Part shown: positions 7,741 to 14,701 of the stretch, piece after piece
Layout: every line of letters starts with the position of its first letter
Numbering within the stretch: position 1 is the stretch's first letter
NCBI GenBank assembly: GCA_964354135.1
Contig: CAYGZA010000085.1
Location: 1-20,032, forward strand
Source of the DNA: CAYGZA01 sp964354135
GTDB lineage: Bacteria > Planctomycetota > Planctomycetia > Pirellulales > Thermoguttaceae
Direction of reading: 5' to 3'
DNA length: 20,032 bases
The notes under the pieces: generated by a model
Seen by the model: only the letters and a program-made list of their open reading frames with translations
The model's database searches: none
What the model was told of the DNA's origin: nothing
Program-made: the position numbers and the translations under genes

Positions 7741-8343
7741 CTACAGGGCGGCGGCTCCCAGCAGGTTCCGCTCCAGCCACCGGATCTGCACGTCGAGCAA
7801 GAACTTGTCGATCTGCTTCCGCCGCGGCGGGTCGGCGGCCTTCGCCCATTGCTCAATCCGCCCCAAGAAGACCTGGAGCAGGCCCTGGGACTTTTCGTGG
7901 CTCCCCGGCGGATTGCCCTGGCTGCGGAGGGCGACGGCCCCTTTCCACGTTTCCATGAGTTCCAGGGTCCGATCGACGTAGCGCGGCCGCTCGCTTTCGG
8001 GAAGGCGGGAATAGCCGTCCACCTTATCGCCGAGCCACGGCTCCAGCAGCACCAGGACGTTGCTCCAGACCTGCTCTTTCTGGGCGTCGTTGAGGCGCTT
8101 GCCGACGGCGGCCCAGTCCACGCCCTGGCCGAATTCCTCTTCGATGCGCCGGGCCAATACCTGCCGCGTCTCGGGCGGCTCCTGCGTCAGGTCCCGGGTC
8201 ACCAGCCAACGCAAGAGCCCGGTGCGGTCGGCGCTCGCCGGATTGGGGAGCCGGCCCGGATAGAACGCGATGACCGCCGTCACCGACGCGGCCACAACCA
8301 GGGTGGCGACCGGCAGGATCAGAGTCAGTCGGTTCCTACGCAT
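7741..8343 (-). CDS. small membrane-anchored protein of unknown function
   Basis: A 200-aa protein I do not recognise. The open frame extends to 8379, but the ATG at 8343 directly precedes MRRNRLTLILPVATLVVAA, a positively charged n-region followed by one hydrophobic helix (about residues 7-27), and is the better start. This could be a signal anchor or an uncleaved signal peptide. The rest (about 35-200) is charged, Trp-containing and predicted by eye to be mostly helical, with EPPETRQVLARRIEEEFGQG and QIDKFLLDVQIRWLERNLLG as representative stretches. No catalytic or metal-binding motif is visible. It is convergent with the ABC ATPase gene and divergent from the TolC-like gene, with 203 bp on each side. 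Coding on this strand is supported by the signal-anchor start and by the lack of a sensible protein on the other strand. Confidence 0.65.
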   Translation of the reverse strand: MRRNRLTLILPVATLVVAASVTAVIAFYPGRLPNPASADRTGLLRWLVTRDLTQEPPETRQVLARRIEEEFGQGVDWAAVGKRLNDAQKEQVWSNVLVLLEPWLGDKVDGYSRLPESERPRYVDRTLELMETWKGAVALRSQGNPPGSHEKSQGLLQVFLGRIEQWAKAADPPRRKQIDKFLLDVQIRWLERNLLGAAAL

Positions 8344-8532
8344 TGGTCGTCCCGAGACAGAACCGTCAGTAGGAGTCAAACCGGCACGTTCGGGGAAAAT
8401 GAATGGCTACCGCTCAATTGTAGCGTCGGTTGGGGGCGACGGCACTGGCCCCGGGCAGACCAGGATTGACGCCGCGGGTCGGAGTTGTCAACCTTACGCC
8501 TGTCAGGACGATTGCCCCCAATCCAAGCCGCC

Positions 8533-8540
8533 AAGAGGGA
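8533..8540 (+). promoter_or_regulatory. ribosome-binding site for the TolC-like gene
   Basis: CAAGAGGGA ends 6 nt before ATG 8547. It decides that start over the far-upstream start of the open frame at 8430, whose first 39 residues do not resemble a signal peptide. Confidence 0.65.
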
Positions 8541-8546
8541 TTTCGC

Positions 8547-10433
8547 ATGCAGGCTCTTCATATTGTCTTGGGTTGTGCCTTGGCGATTCAGCAGGGCGGT
8601 TTTCCCCCCCGTCCGGCGGCTACGGCCGAAACCGGGGGCCAGAAGTCCCTTCTAGCTCCGCCCTCCAGGGACCCGGATTTGCCTGCACTATCCGGGGGCA
8701 GGCCCGCCCCTGCCTTGACCGATCTGTCACCCGCGGCCCCCTCCCCTGCCCTTTCGGTTCGAGCGGCGCCGCCCGACCTGGTCGCCGAGGTTCTCAGCCC
8801 ACCGGTGGGCGGGACGCTCACCGGCCGGCTCCTGACCCTCGCCGAGGCCCTCGCTTCCGCCCGCACCCGAGCCCAGCAGCTTGAAGTGACTCATGCCTAT
8901 TGGCGCCTAACGCAGGCCGTAGGCGAGTACCGGCAGCGTTTCGACGAGGCGGATCGGCTGCGGCGGTTCGAGGCGCGCTCCGAGGACGGGCCGATGTTGC
9001 GCTCCGCCCGGGCATCGGCCGTGGCGGCCCTGCGGGGCGCCGAAGTGGCGGCGGTCCGGGCGCAGCACGAGCTGGCGGAGGCGGCCGGTTTGCCGGCCGG
9101 CGTGCCGCTGCCGCTCCCGGCCGATCCCCCGCACGTCGGGTCGTACCGGACGAACTATGACGAGGTCTTCGCCGCGCGCAGCGTTCCGCCCCGGGCACGC
9201 CTGATCCACCGCGTCTTGCCGCTGCGCCGCGAGGGGATCGACTTCCGCGCGGCCGCCGTCCAGGCCGCCGAGGACGCCGTGCTGGCGGCGGGCGACGCTT
9301 ATCGGGGCAAGGAGGTCGATTTCTCGGGGTTTGTGGCATGTCTGGCGTTCTGGGGCGAGCAGCGCCGGGCCCTCGCGGCCGACGCGTGCCGGTACAACCA
9401 CGACATTGCCGACTACGCCTTGACCGTCATCGGCTCGCCGGTGAGCAGCCAGGCCCTGGTGGCGATGCTCATCAAGCCCAGGCAGGCCGCCCCGGCGCCG
9501 GCCCCGCCCGCGGTTCCCGCGCGGATCCCGCCCTCGCAGAGCCGGAGCGGGGTCGACCAGCCGTCGGCCGTGCAGCCGTCGGGCCCCGTGCCGCGGACGG
9601 CCAACCGGCTGCAGCTCCAGCCGCCGGCAGCTTCCGGCGGGGCGGCCTCCCTTTATCCCGCGCTGGAGGCGGCCGCGCCGGCGGTCCGCGCGAAGCAGCT
9701 CAGCCAGGCCTTGCACTGGGACCGGAGCCTGCCGCCGAAGGCGGGTGAAGCGATCGACTTGCGCGATTGCCTGCGCCGCATTCCGGCAAGTCTCCGCCAG
9801 CCGGCGATCGACGCCTATTGGCTGGGGCGGCAGCGGGCGGCCGAATACCAGGTTCTTGTCGCCGCGAAGGAATGGCTGGATCAGTTGGCCCCCGAGGCCC
9901 TGGAGCAGCGCTCACGGCCCGGCGAGCCCGAGGCAATGCTCCGGCTCCGGGCGGCGCGCATCGCCGCCGAGGCCGACTTGCGGGAAGCCCATGTGCAATT
10001 GCTCGAAGCGCAGTTCGAGCTTACGCGGCTGGTGGGCCGGCCGTTCACCTCGACCTGGCTCCTGCCGAGCACGCCGCCGCACGCCGGGACCTACGACCTG
10101 CGGCTCGAGGCCCAGCCGCGGCAACTGGCGGAGTCGCGGCCGCTGCGGCGGCTGGCGGTGGCGATTCCCGCCCTGGCCGAGAGCGTCCAGGATCGCGCCG
10201 CCGCCGTGGTCGAGGCCGACGCCGCGCGGGCCGCGGCGACCGCCGCCTATCAGGCCCGCAGCCGCTCGCTCGATCCACTGCTGGCGTGCATTCAGTACCA
10301 GACGGTCGAGACGTTGGCCTTCCTGGAAACGCTCACCGGCTACAACCGGGCGATCGGCGAGTACGCGTTGACGGTGCTGCCCACGTCGACCGCTTCGGAT
10401 CAATTGGTGCAGGCCCTTGTGGTAACGCAATGA
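8547..10433 (+). CDS. TolC-like helical export/outer-membrane protein with internal tandem duplication
   Basis: A 628-aa, Ala/Arg/Glu-rich, mainly helical protein starting MQALHIVLGCALAIQQGG, a weak export signal with no basic residue. The phrase LTLAEALASARTRAQQLEVTHAYWRLTQAVGEY style (about residues 92-130), the long amphipathic helices and the YNxxIxxYALTV segments resemble outer-membrane efflux proteins (TolC family), which form periplasmic helical channels. The family is usually about 450 aa. Here two copies of one unit are joined by a Pro/Ala-rich linker (about 310-390). PPHVGSY (194-200) pairs with PPHAGTY (510-516), and YNHDIADYALTV (283-294) pairs with YNRAIGEYALTV (599-610), both exactly 316 residues apart. 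No inner-membrane pump or adaptor gene is adjacent, so an efflux role is unproven. A structural envelope function is an alternative. Confidence 0.6.
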   Translation: MQALHIVLGCALAIQQGGFPPRPAATAETGGQKSLLAPPSRDPDLPALSGGRPAPALTDLSPAAPSPALSVRAAPPDLVAEVLSPPVGGTLTGRLLTLAEALASARTRAQQLEVTHAYWRLTQAVGEYRQRFDEADRLRRFEARSEDGPMLRSARASAVAALRGAEVAAVRAQHELAEAAGLPAGVPLPLPADPPHVGSYRTNYDEVFAARSVPPRARLIHRVLPLRREGIDFRAAAVQAAEDAVLAAGDAYRGKEVDFSGFVACLAFWGEQRRALAADACRYNHDIADYALTVIGSPVSSQALVAMLIKPRQAAPAPAPPAVPARIPPSQSRSGVDQPSAVQPSGPVPRTANRLQLQPPAASGGAASLYPALEAAAPAVRAKQLSQALHWDRSLPPKAGEAIDLRDCLRRIPASLRQPAIDAYWLGRQRAAEYQVLVAAKEWLDQLAPEALEQRSRPGEPEAMLRLRAARIAAEADLREAHVQLLEAQFELTRLVGRPFTSTWLLPSTPPHAGTYDLRLEAQPRQLAESRPLRRLAVAIPALAESVQDRAAAVVEADAARAAATAAYQARSRSLDPLLACIQYQTVETLAFLETLTGYNRAIGEYALTVLPTSTASDQLVQALVVTQ

Positions 10434-10440
10434 CCTGCTG

Positions 10441-10458
10441 TCCCCCTGTGCAGGGGGA
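10441..10458 (+). terminator. GC-rich palindrome after the TolC-like gene, possible terminator
   Basis: TCCCCCTG and CAGGGGGA form perfect 8-bp arms around TG, starting 8 bp after the stop codon at 10433. The sterically allowed stem is about six pairs. No T-run follows, so it could be a transcription end or 3'-end-stabilising hairpin rather than a classic intrinsic terminator. Confidence 0.4.
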
Positions 10459-10739
10459 GCGATTCGGCTTCTCGACCTGACGGTGCCCCTCAATCGAGGT
10501 GTGCCGCAGCGATCTCTTCTTCACCCCCTCGCTGTGGCAAGCGAATCTCTTCAATGGCAGGGATCTCGTCCCGGTCCGTGGGGCCGAACCATCAGCCCAG
10601 TCTGGGTTCCCTCAGGCCGTGAGGTCTTGCCGCAAGCTATGTTCCTGTATGGCATCAGGGCGTCAGCTCGGATCTGGGAAGAGGCATCCGGCGCCTTGGA
10701 TTTTGTCTAGCGGAACAGAAAAAAATTCACGACCCCTTC

Positions 10740-10768
10740 TTGACCGGTCTGTTGCAGCGAAGGATAAT
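10740..10768 (+). promoter_or_regulatory. sigma70-like promoter for the cytochrome gene run
   Basis: TTGACC (10740-10745) and GATAAT (10763-10768) are separated by exactly 17 bp. Each differs from the consensus (TTGACA, TATAAT) at one position. An A-rich block lies just upstream (seven A at about 10729-10735), suggestive of an UP element. Transcription would start near 10775 and give a leader of about 90 nt before ATG 10865. Confidence 0.65.
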
Positions 10769-10852
10769 CGTTGTGATCTTGATCCGGCAGCCGAAAGCTC
10801 CTTTCCATCATCGCAATATCATTACCCGTTTTTCCGATGCGGCGCAATTGTC

Positions 10853-10856
10853 AGGA
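10853..10856 (+). promoter_or_regulatory. ribosome-binding site deciding the HzsA-related start
   Basis: AGGA lies 8 nt before ATG 10865. Together with the promoter at 10740-10768, which would lie inside the gene if the frame's earliest start (10499) were used, it sets the start at 10865. An ATG at 10858 is out of frame. Confidence 0.55.
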
Positions 10857-10864
10857 CATGTTCG

Positions 10865-12964
10865 ATGAGGTCCATTCTGCTCCCCGTACTCCAGTGGAAG
10901 GGTAGCGACTTAGGGCATCCGTTCATTCGTCTCCGACGCACTCGACTGGCGGCAAGGCCAAGGGCAGCGTTGGTCCCTGCGCTTGCGGCCGCCATCGTTG
11001 CGTGGGGCGCGGGTTCAGCATGGGGGCAGGCCACTACTTCTAAGGGGCCGATTGATCGGCCCATCGTGCTGACGCAACTGCCGGCCGGGTCTGAGGTTGA
11101 GAGGCAACCCTCCCGCTCCGGCGGGATGCTGCCGAACGCCTTTGGGGACGGCGCCCGGCTTCTCTTGGCTCTCCCCGATGGGACCGCGCGGGTCCTGAGT
11201 CGGGGTTTCCATAGTGCCGCCGACCCGGACGTTTCCTTCGACGGCAAGCGAATCCTCTTCGCCGCCAAGCGGACCGCCCAGGAGAACTGGAATGTCTACG
11301 AGATCACCGTAGACGTCTCCGGCCTGAGGCAGCTCACCCGGGGAGTCGGCCATTGCCGCAGCCCCGGCTATCAATCCAGCTTCTACGAGTTGAGCGAACA
11401 CACCCGTCCCTGGCATCAGATCACCTTTGTGGGCACCCGCGCGGGGGAGGTGGACGAGGAGGGTTCCTCCTCCGCCCGCAGCCTGTACACGTGCAATCTG
11501 GACGGGACGCGTGTGCGCCGGGTCACGTTCAACCTCTCCAGCGAGTTTGACCCCCATCTGATGTGGGACGGGCGTCTGGTGTATGCCAGTTGGGAGCGCC
11601 GGACGCTGGACCACGGACCGGCGGGCCGGGTTGGTCTGATGGGAGTCAATCTCGACGGCACCGACGCCGCTCCCTTCTTCGTCGAGGGGGGAAGGCGGAT
11701 CAAACACGCGCCGTGCGCCACGGCCGGCGGGCTCCTGGTCTTCGTCGAGGCCGACCGGATGCCTTGGGACGGCGCGGGGATGCTCTCCTGCGTGACCCTC
11801 CGGCGGCCGCTCCATTCCTATCGGCCGATCACAAGCCCGGCAGACGGGCTTTTCTGCTCGCCGTCGCCGCTCCCCGACGGGACGATCCTGGTTTCGCGCC
11901 GCCCGGCCGGCGGGACAGGCACTCACGGCGTCTACCGGCTCGATCCTTCCTCGAACCGGATCGAGCCGATTCTGGACGATCCCCGGTACCACGACCTCCA
12001 GGCCAAGCTGGTCGCTCCCCGAGCGGAGCCGGACGGCCGCTCCAGCTCGGTCAACGATGACGACCCTCGGGGAAAACTCTATTGCATGAACGTGTACACG
12101 ACGGACTTCAAGGACCGGTCGTGGATGCCCCCTGGAAGCGCCAAGAGACTCCGCGTGCTCGAAGGGGTTCCGCGGACCGCCGGCGAGCGGAATGCCGCTC
12201 AGGACTCGCCAAGCCGGGGGCTTGCCGGGGCCGGGCCGGGGCCGCGTTCTGGAATCCCGCAGCTTGCCCGGCGGCGGATCCTCGGCGAGGTTCCAATCCC
12301 GGAGGACGGCTCGTTCAACGTCGACATCCCGGCCAACACATCCCTGGAACTCCAGCTCCTCGATGAGAACGGCATGGCGCTGCGGAGCTGCGGGTGGGTT
12401 TGGACGCGGAGTCACTTTCCCCAGGGGTGCGTCGGGTGCCACGAGGACCCGGAGCTGACGCCGGAGAACTCCATGGTCGCGGCGTTGGAGAAGCCTTCGG
12501 ACGTGGTCGGCCGTCCGGCGGAGCAGAAGCAGGCGATCGACTTCCGCCGGGACCTGATGCCGATCATCGCCAAGAAATGCCTCCCTTGTCACGCCGCGGG
12601 AGGAAGCCCGCCATTGTTGGCCGCGGGGCCCGGCGAACCCGGCGGTGGGAACTCGGATACGCTTTCCCGTCGCGTTTACGAGATCCTGTTGACCCCGGAC
12701 GCGGCTGCGAGCGAAGGGCACTACCGCGGGAAGTACGTCGAGCCCGGCCGGGCGCGGACGAGCCCGCTGGTGTGGCACCTCTTTGGCAGGAACACCTCCC
12801 GCCCCTGGGATGGGGCGGCTGCCAAAGGCGAGGCGAAGCCGATACCTGCCGCCGCGTCGGAACCCCTGACCCCGGAAGAGAAGCTGAACCTTGTGAAGTG
12901 GATCGACGTAGGAGCACCGTGGACCGCGGTGCCTCCAGCGGGTAGTCCCGCGGCGGCCAAATAG
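10865..12964 (+). CDS. HzsA-related protein: exported TolB-like propeller plus dihaem cytochrome c
   Basis: A 699-aa exported protein. A long basic n-region with LRRTRLAARPR precedes the hydrophobic VPALAAAIVAWGAGSAWGQ, with probable cleavage near residue 54. Residues about 118-165 (DVSFDGKRILFAAKR) look like a PD40/TolB-type propeller blade, and further blades run to about 370. Residues about 400-540 resemble the region shared with the hydrazine synthase alpha subunit (ILGEVPIPEDGSFNVDIPAN), including a haem-c site CVGCH at 522-526. A second site, CLPCH at 572-576, sits in a C-terminal cytochrome-c-like domain (DFRRDLMPIIAKKCLPCH). HzsA-related proteins are widespread in planctomycetes that do not perform anammox, so hydrazine synthesis should not be inferred. 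No beta/gamma subunit genes are adjacent. It heads a tight gene run (26 bp to the next gene). A periplasmic electron-transfer role is likely. Confidence 0.8.
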   Translation: MRSILLPVLQWKGSDLGHPFIRLRRTRLAARPRAALVPALAAAIVAWGAGSAWGQATTSKGPIDRPIVLTQLPAGSEVERQPSRSGGMLPNAFGDGARLLLALPDGTARVLSRGFHSAADPDVSFDGKRILFAAKRTAQENWNVYEITVDVSGLRQLTRGVGHCRSPGYQSSFYELSEHTRPWHQITFVGTRAGEVDEEGSSSARSLYTCNLDGTRVRRVTFNLSSEFDPHLMWDGRLVYASWERRTLDHGPAGRVGLMGVNLDGTDAAPFFVEGGRRIKHAPCATAGGLLVFVEADRMPWDGAGMLSCVTLRRPLHSYRPITSPADGLFCSPSPLPDGTILVSRRPAGGTGTHGVYRLDPSSNRIEPILDDPRYHDLQAKLVAPRAEPDGRSSSVNDDDPRGKLYCMNVYTTDFKDRSWMPPGSAKRLRVLEGVPRTAGERNAAQDSPSRGLAGAGPGPRSGIPQLARRRILGEVPIPEDGSFNVDIPANTSLELQLLDENGMALRSCGWVWTRSHFPQGCVGCHEDPELTPENSMVAALEKPSDVVGRPAEQKQAIDFRRDLMPIIAKKCLPCHAAGGSPPLLAAGPGEPGGGNSDTLSRRVYEILLTPDAAASEGHYRGKYVEPGRARTSPLVWHLFGRNTSRPWDGAAAKGEAKPIPAAASEPLTPEEKLNLVKWIDVGAPWTAVPPAGSPAAAK

Positions 12965-12980
12965 GCCAAATCGTGTATTG

Positions 12981-12988
12981 GGGGGAAG
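12981..12988 (+). promoter_or_regulatory. ribosome-binding site of the FG-GAP gene
   Basis: GGGGGAAG ends 2 nt before ATG 12991. Its purine core is close to the start but is the only candidate, and it favours ATG 12991 over the in-frame GTG at 12973, which would put this motif inside the gene. Confidence 0.5.
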
Positions 12989-12990
12989 TC

Positions 12991-14685
12991 ATGAGACACG
13001 TTCTTTTGGCGGCATTGGCCTTGGCGACGCCGGCCGCGCTTGTGGGAGGCTGCGGCGGCGCGGGCTCGGAAACAGGCTCCTCGGCATTGGTCCTAGCGGC
13101 GCCGGTTGCCCCTGCCGCGGCGGCCGAGCCCCAACTGCCCGTGTTCACCGACGTGACCCAAAAGGCGGGGATCACGTTCAAGCACAGCTACGGGGACGTC
13201 AAGATGGACAGCATCGTCAAGGCGACCGGGGCCGGGGCGATGTTCTTCGACTACGACGGGGACGGTTGGCTGGACATCTACCTTTGCAACGGCCGCTGGA
13301 ATGAGCGGGTGAGCAGCAATCAGAGCCGGCATCTGCGCGACAAGTTGCGGAACGCGCTGTACCGCAACAACCACGACGGGACGTTTACCGACGTAACCGA
13401 GAAGGCCGGAGTGGCCGGAAAGGGCTTTGCCTTCGGCTGCTCGGCCGCGGATTTCGACAACGACGGCGACCTCGACCTATACATCCTCAATTTCGGCCCC
13501 AACGAGCTTTACCGCAACAACGGGGACGGCACGTTCACCGACATCTCCGAGAAGTCCGGGCTGGCCGATCCCCGCTGGAGCCTCCAGGCCGTGTGGTTCG
13601 ATTACAACCGCGACGGCCTGCTCGACGTGTACGTGGTGAACTATCTGCATTACGACGGGTCGCGGATCCCGTTCTATGCCCCGACGGGCTTCCCCGGACC
13701 GTTGACTTACCACGGGGAGCCGGACGGCCTTTACCGCAACAACGGGGACGGCACGTTCACCGACGTGACCAAGGAAGTGGGCCTTTACAGCCCCGACGGC
13801 CGCGGCATGGGGGCCACGGTGGCCGACCTCGACAACGATGGCTTCCTGGACATCTACGTCACCAACGACGCCATGGCCAACGACTTCTTCCGCAACCTCG
13901 GCAACGGGAAGTTCGTCGAGGAAGCGCTAGTCCGCGGGATGGCGTTCGGGGAAGCCGGACAGGGCGTTTCCTCGATGGGCCCGGACGCCGGCGACGTCGA
14001 CCGCGACGGGTGGCTGGACCTGTACATCCCCGACATGGACTACGGGTGCCTCTTGATGAACCGGCACGACCATTTCGTGGACATGACCACGCCGACGGGG
14101 CTGGCGGTCATGTGCGGCCAGTATACCGGCTGGGGCGGGTTACTGCTGGATTACGACAACGACGGTTACCTGGACGTTTACGTCGCCAACGGCGACTCCC
14201 ACAAGGAATTCGGCGAGGAAGACACCATGGCACGCAACGACGGGAAGGGCAAGTTCGTCGACGTGGCCGGCCGCTCGGGTCCGTACTTTCACGAGAAGTA
14301 CGTGGGGCGCGGGGCCGCCTGCGGGGATTTCGACAACGACGGCGACCTGGACCTGATCGTGAATAATCTCAACGGGCCCGCCAAGCTCTTGCGCAACGAC
14401 GGCGGAAACAAGAAGAACTGGCTGATGGTCTCGGCCCGGCGGCCGGGCGGCAAGTCGGATGCCCTGGGGGCGCGGGTGACGGTGACGGCGGGCGGGTTGA
14501 CCCAGATCCGCGATCTCATTCCGGTGCGGGGATACCTGTCGCAGTCCGATCCGCGCCTCCACTTCGGCCTGGGGCAGGCCAAGAAGGCCGACCGCGTCGA
14601 AATCCGCTGGCCCGACGGGCGCACGACCCAGTTAAAGGACGTACCCGCCAACCAGTTCCTGAAGGTCGTCCAACCGGCCAAGTAA
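12991..14685 (+). CDS. CRTAC1-type FG-GAP/VCBS propeller protein with C-terminal ASPIC/UnbV domain, probable lipoprotein
   Basis: A 564-aa exported protein. MRHVLLAALALATPAALVGGCGG ends in a possible lipobox (VGGC), suggesting lipid anchoring. Seven calcium-loop motifs of the DxDxDGxxDxY type are visible, among them DYDGDGWLDIYL, DFDNDGDLDLYI, DYNRDGLLDVYV, DLDNDGFLDIYV and DYDNDGYLDVYV. This is the number expected for a seven-bladed integrin-alpha-like beta-propeller. Linker phrases LYRNNGDGTFTD recur between blades. The last roughly 85 residues (NWLMVSARRPGG to the end, with RLHFGLGQ and VEIRWPDGRTTQL) match the ASPIC/UnbV domain typical of CRTAC1-like proteins. Such proteins bind ligands or partners outside the cell; no enzymatic residue is evident. 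It lies 16 bp before the decahaem cytochrome gene, so the two are probably co-transcribed and may be partners. Confidence 0.92.
   Translation: MRHVLLAALALATPAALVGGCGGAGSETGSSALVLAAPVAPAAAAEPQLPVFTDVTQKAGITFKHSYGDVKMDSIVKATGAGAMFFDYDGDGWLDIYLCNGRWNERVSSNQSRHLRDKLRNALYRNNHDGTFTDVTEKAGVAGKGFAFGCSAADFDNDGDLDLYILNFGPNELYRNNGDGTFTDISEKSGLADPRWSLQAVWFDYNRDGLLDVYVVNYLHYDGSRIPFYAPTGFPGPLTYHGEPDGLYRNNGDGTFTDVTKEVGLYSPDGRGMGATVADLDNDGFLDIYVTNDAMANDFFRNLGNGKFVEEALVRGMAFGEAGQGVSSMGPDAGDVDRDGWLDLYIPDMDYGCLLMNRHDHFVDMTTPTGLAVMCGQYTGWGGLLLDYDNDGYLDVYVANGDSHKEFGEEDTMARNDGKGKFVDVAGRSGPYFHEKYVGRGAACGDFDNDGDLDLIVNNLNGPAKLLRNDGGNKKNWLMVSARRPGGKSDALGARVTVTAGGLTQIRDLIPVRGYLSQSDPRLHFGLGQAKKADRVEIRWPDGRTTQLKDVPANQFLKVVQPAK
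13507..13542 (+). repeat. 36-bp exact direct repeat, copy 1 (FG-GAP linker)
   Basis: Identical to 13729-13764 over 36 bp, 222 bp (74 codons) apart in the same frame. It encodes LYRNNGDGTFTD in successive propeller blades. Identity at every wobble position suggests a recent duplication or gene conversion between blades. Confidence 0.85.
13729..13764 (+). repeat. 36-bp exact direct repeat, copy 2 (FG-GAP linker)
   Basis: Second copy of the repeat at 13507-13542. The sequences diverge immediately outside both ends. Confidence 0.85.
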
Positions 14686-14701
14686 CCGGAGCGAGCCCAC
14701 G

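Larger units (their letters stand above)
10434..10864. other. 431-bp intergenic region with hairpin and promoter, no convincing gene
   Basis: Short open frames cross this stretch, including the upstream extension of the HzsA-related frame from 10499 and a 75-codon frame at 10483-10710. Neither has a ribosome-binding site or a protein-like composition. The region is less GC-rich than the genes around it. It contains a palindrome at 10441-10458, a sigma70-like promoter at 10740-10768, and an inferred leader of about 90 nt before ATG 10865. Confidence 0.6.

Noticed and set aside
8344..8546. Divergent promoter pair between the - strand gene and the TolC-like gene
   Set aside because: TTGACG at about 8466 has no acceptable -10 at 16-18 bp, and no convincing pair was found on the - strand.
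10483..10710. 75-codon open frame in the gap before the HzsA-related gene
   Set aside because: No ribosome-binding site, no homology-like features, and it overlaps another equally unconvincing frame.
10865..12964. Anammox hydrazine synthase
   Set aside because: Only an HzsA-related chain is present; partner subunits and other anammox genes are absent, and such relatives are common in non-anammox planctomycetes.
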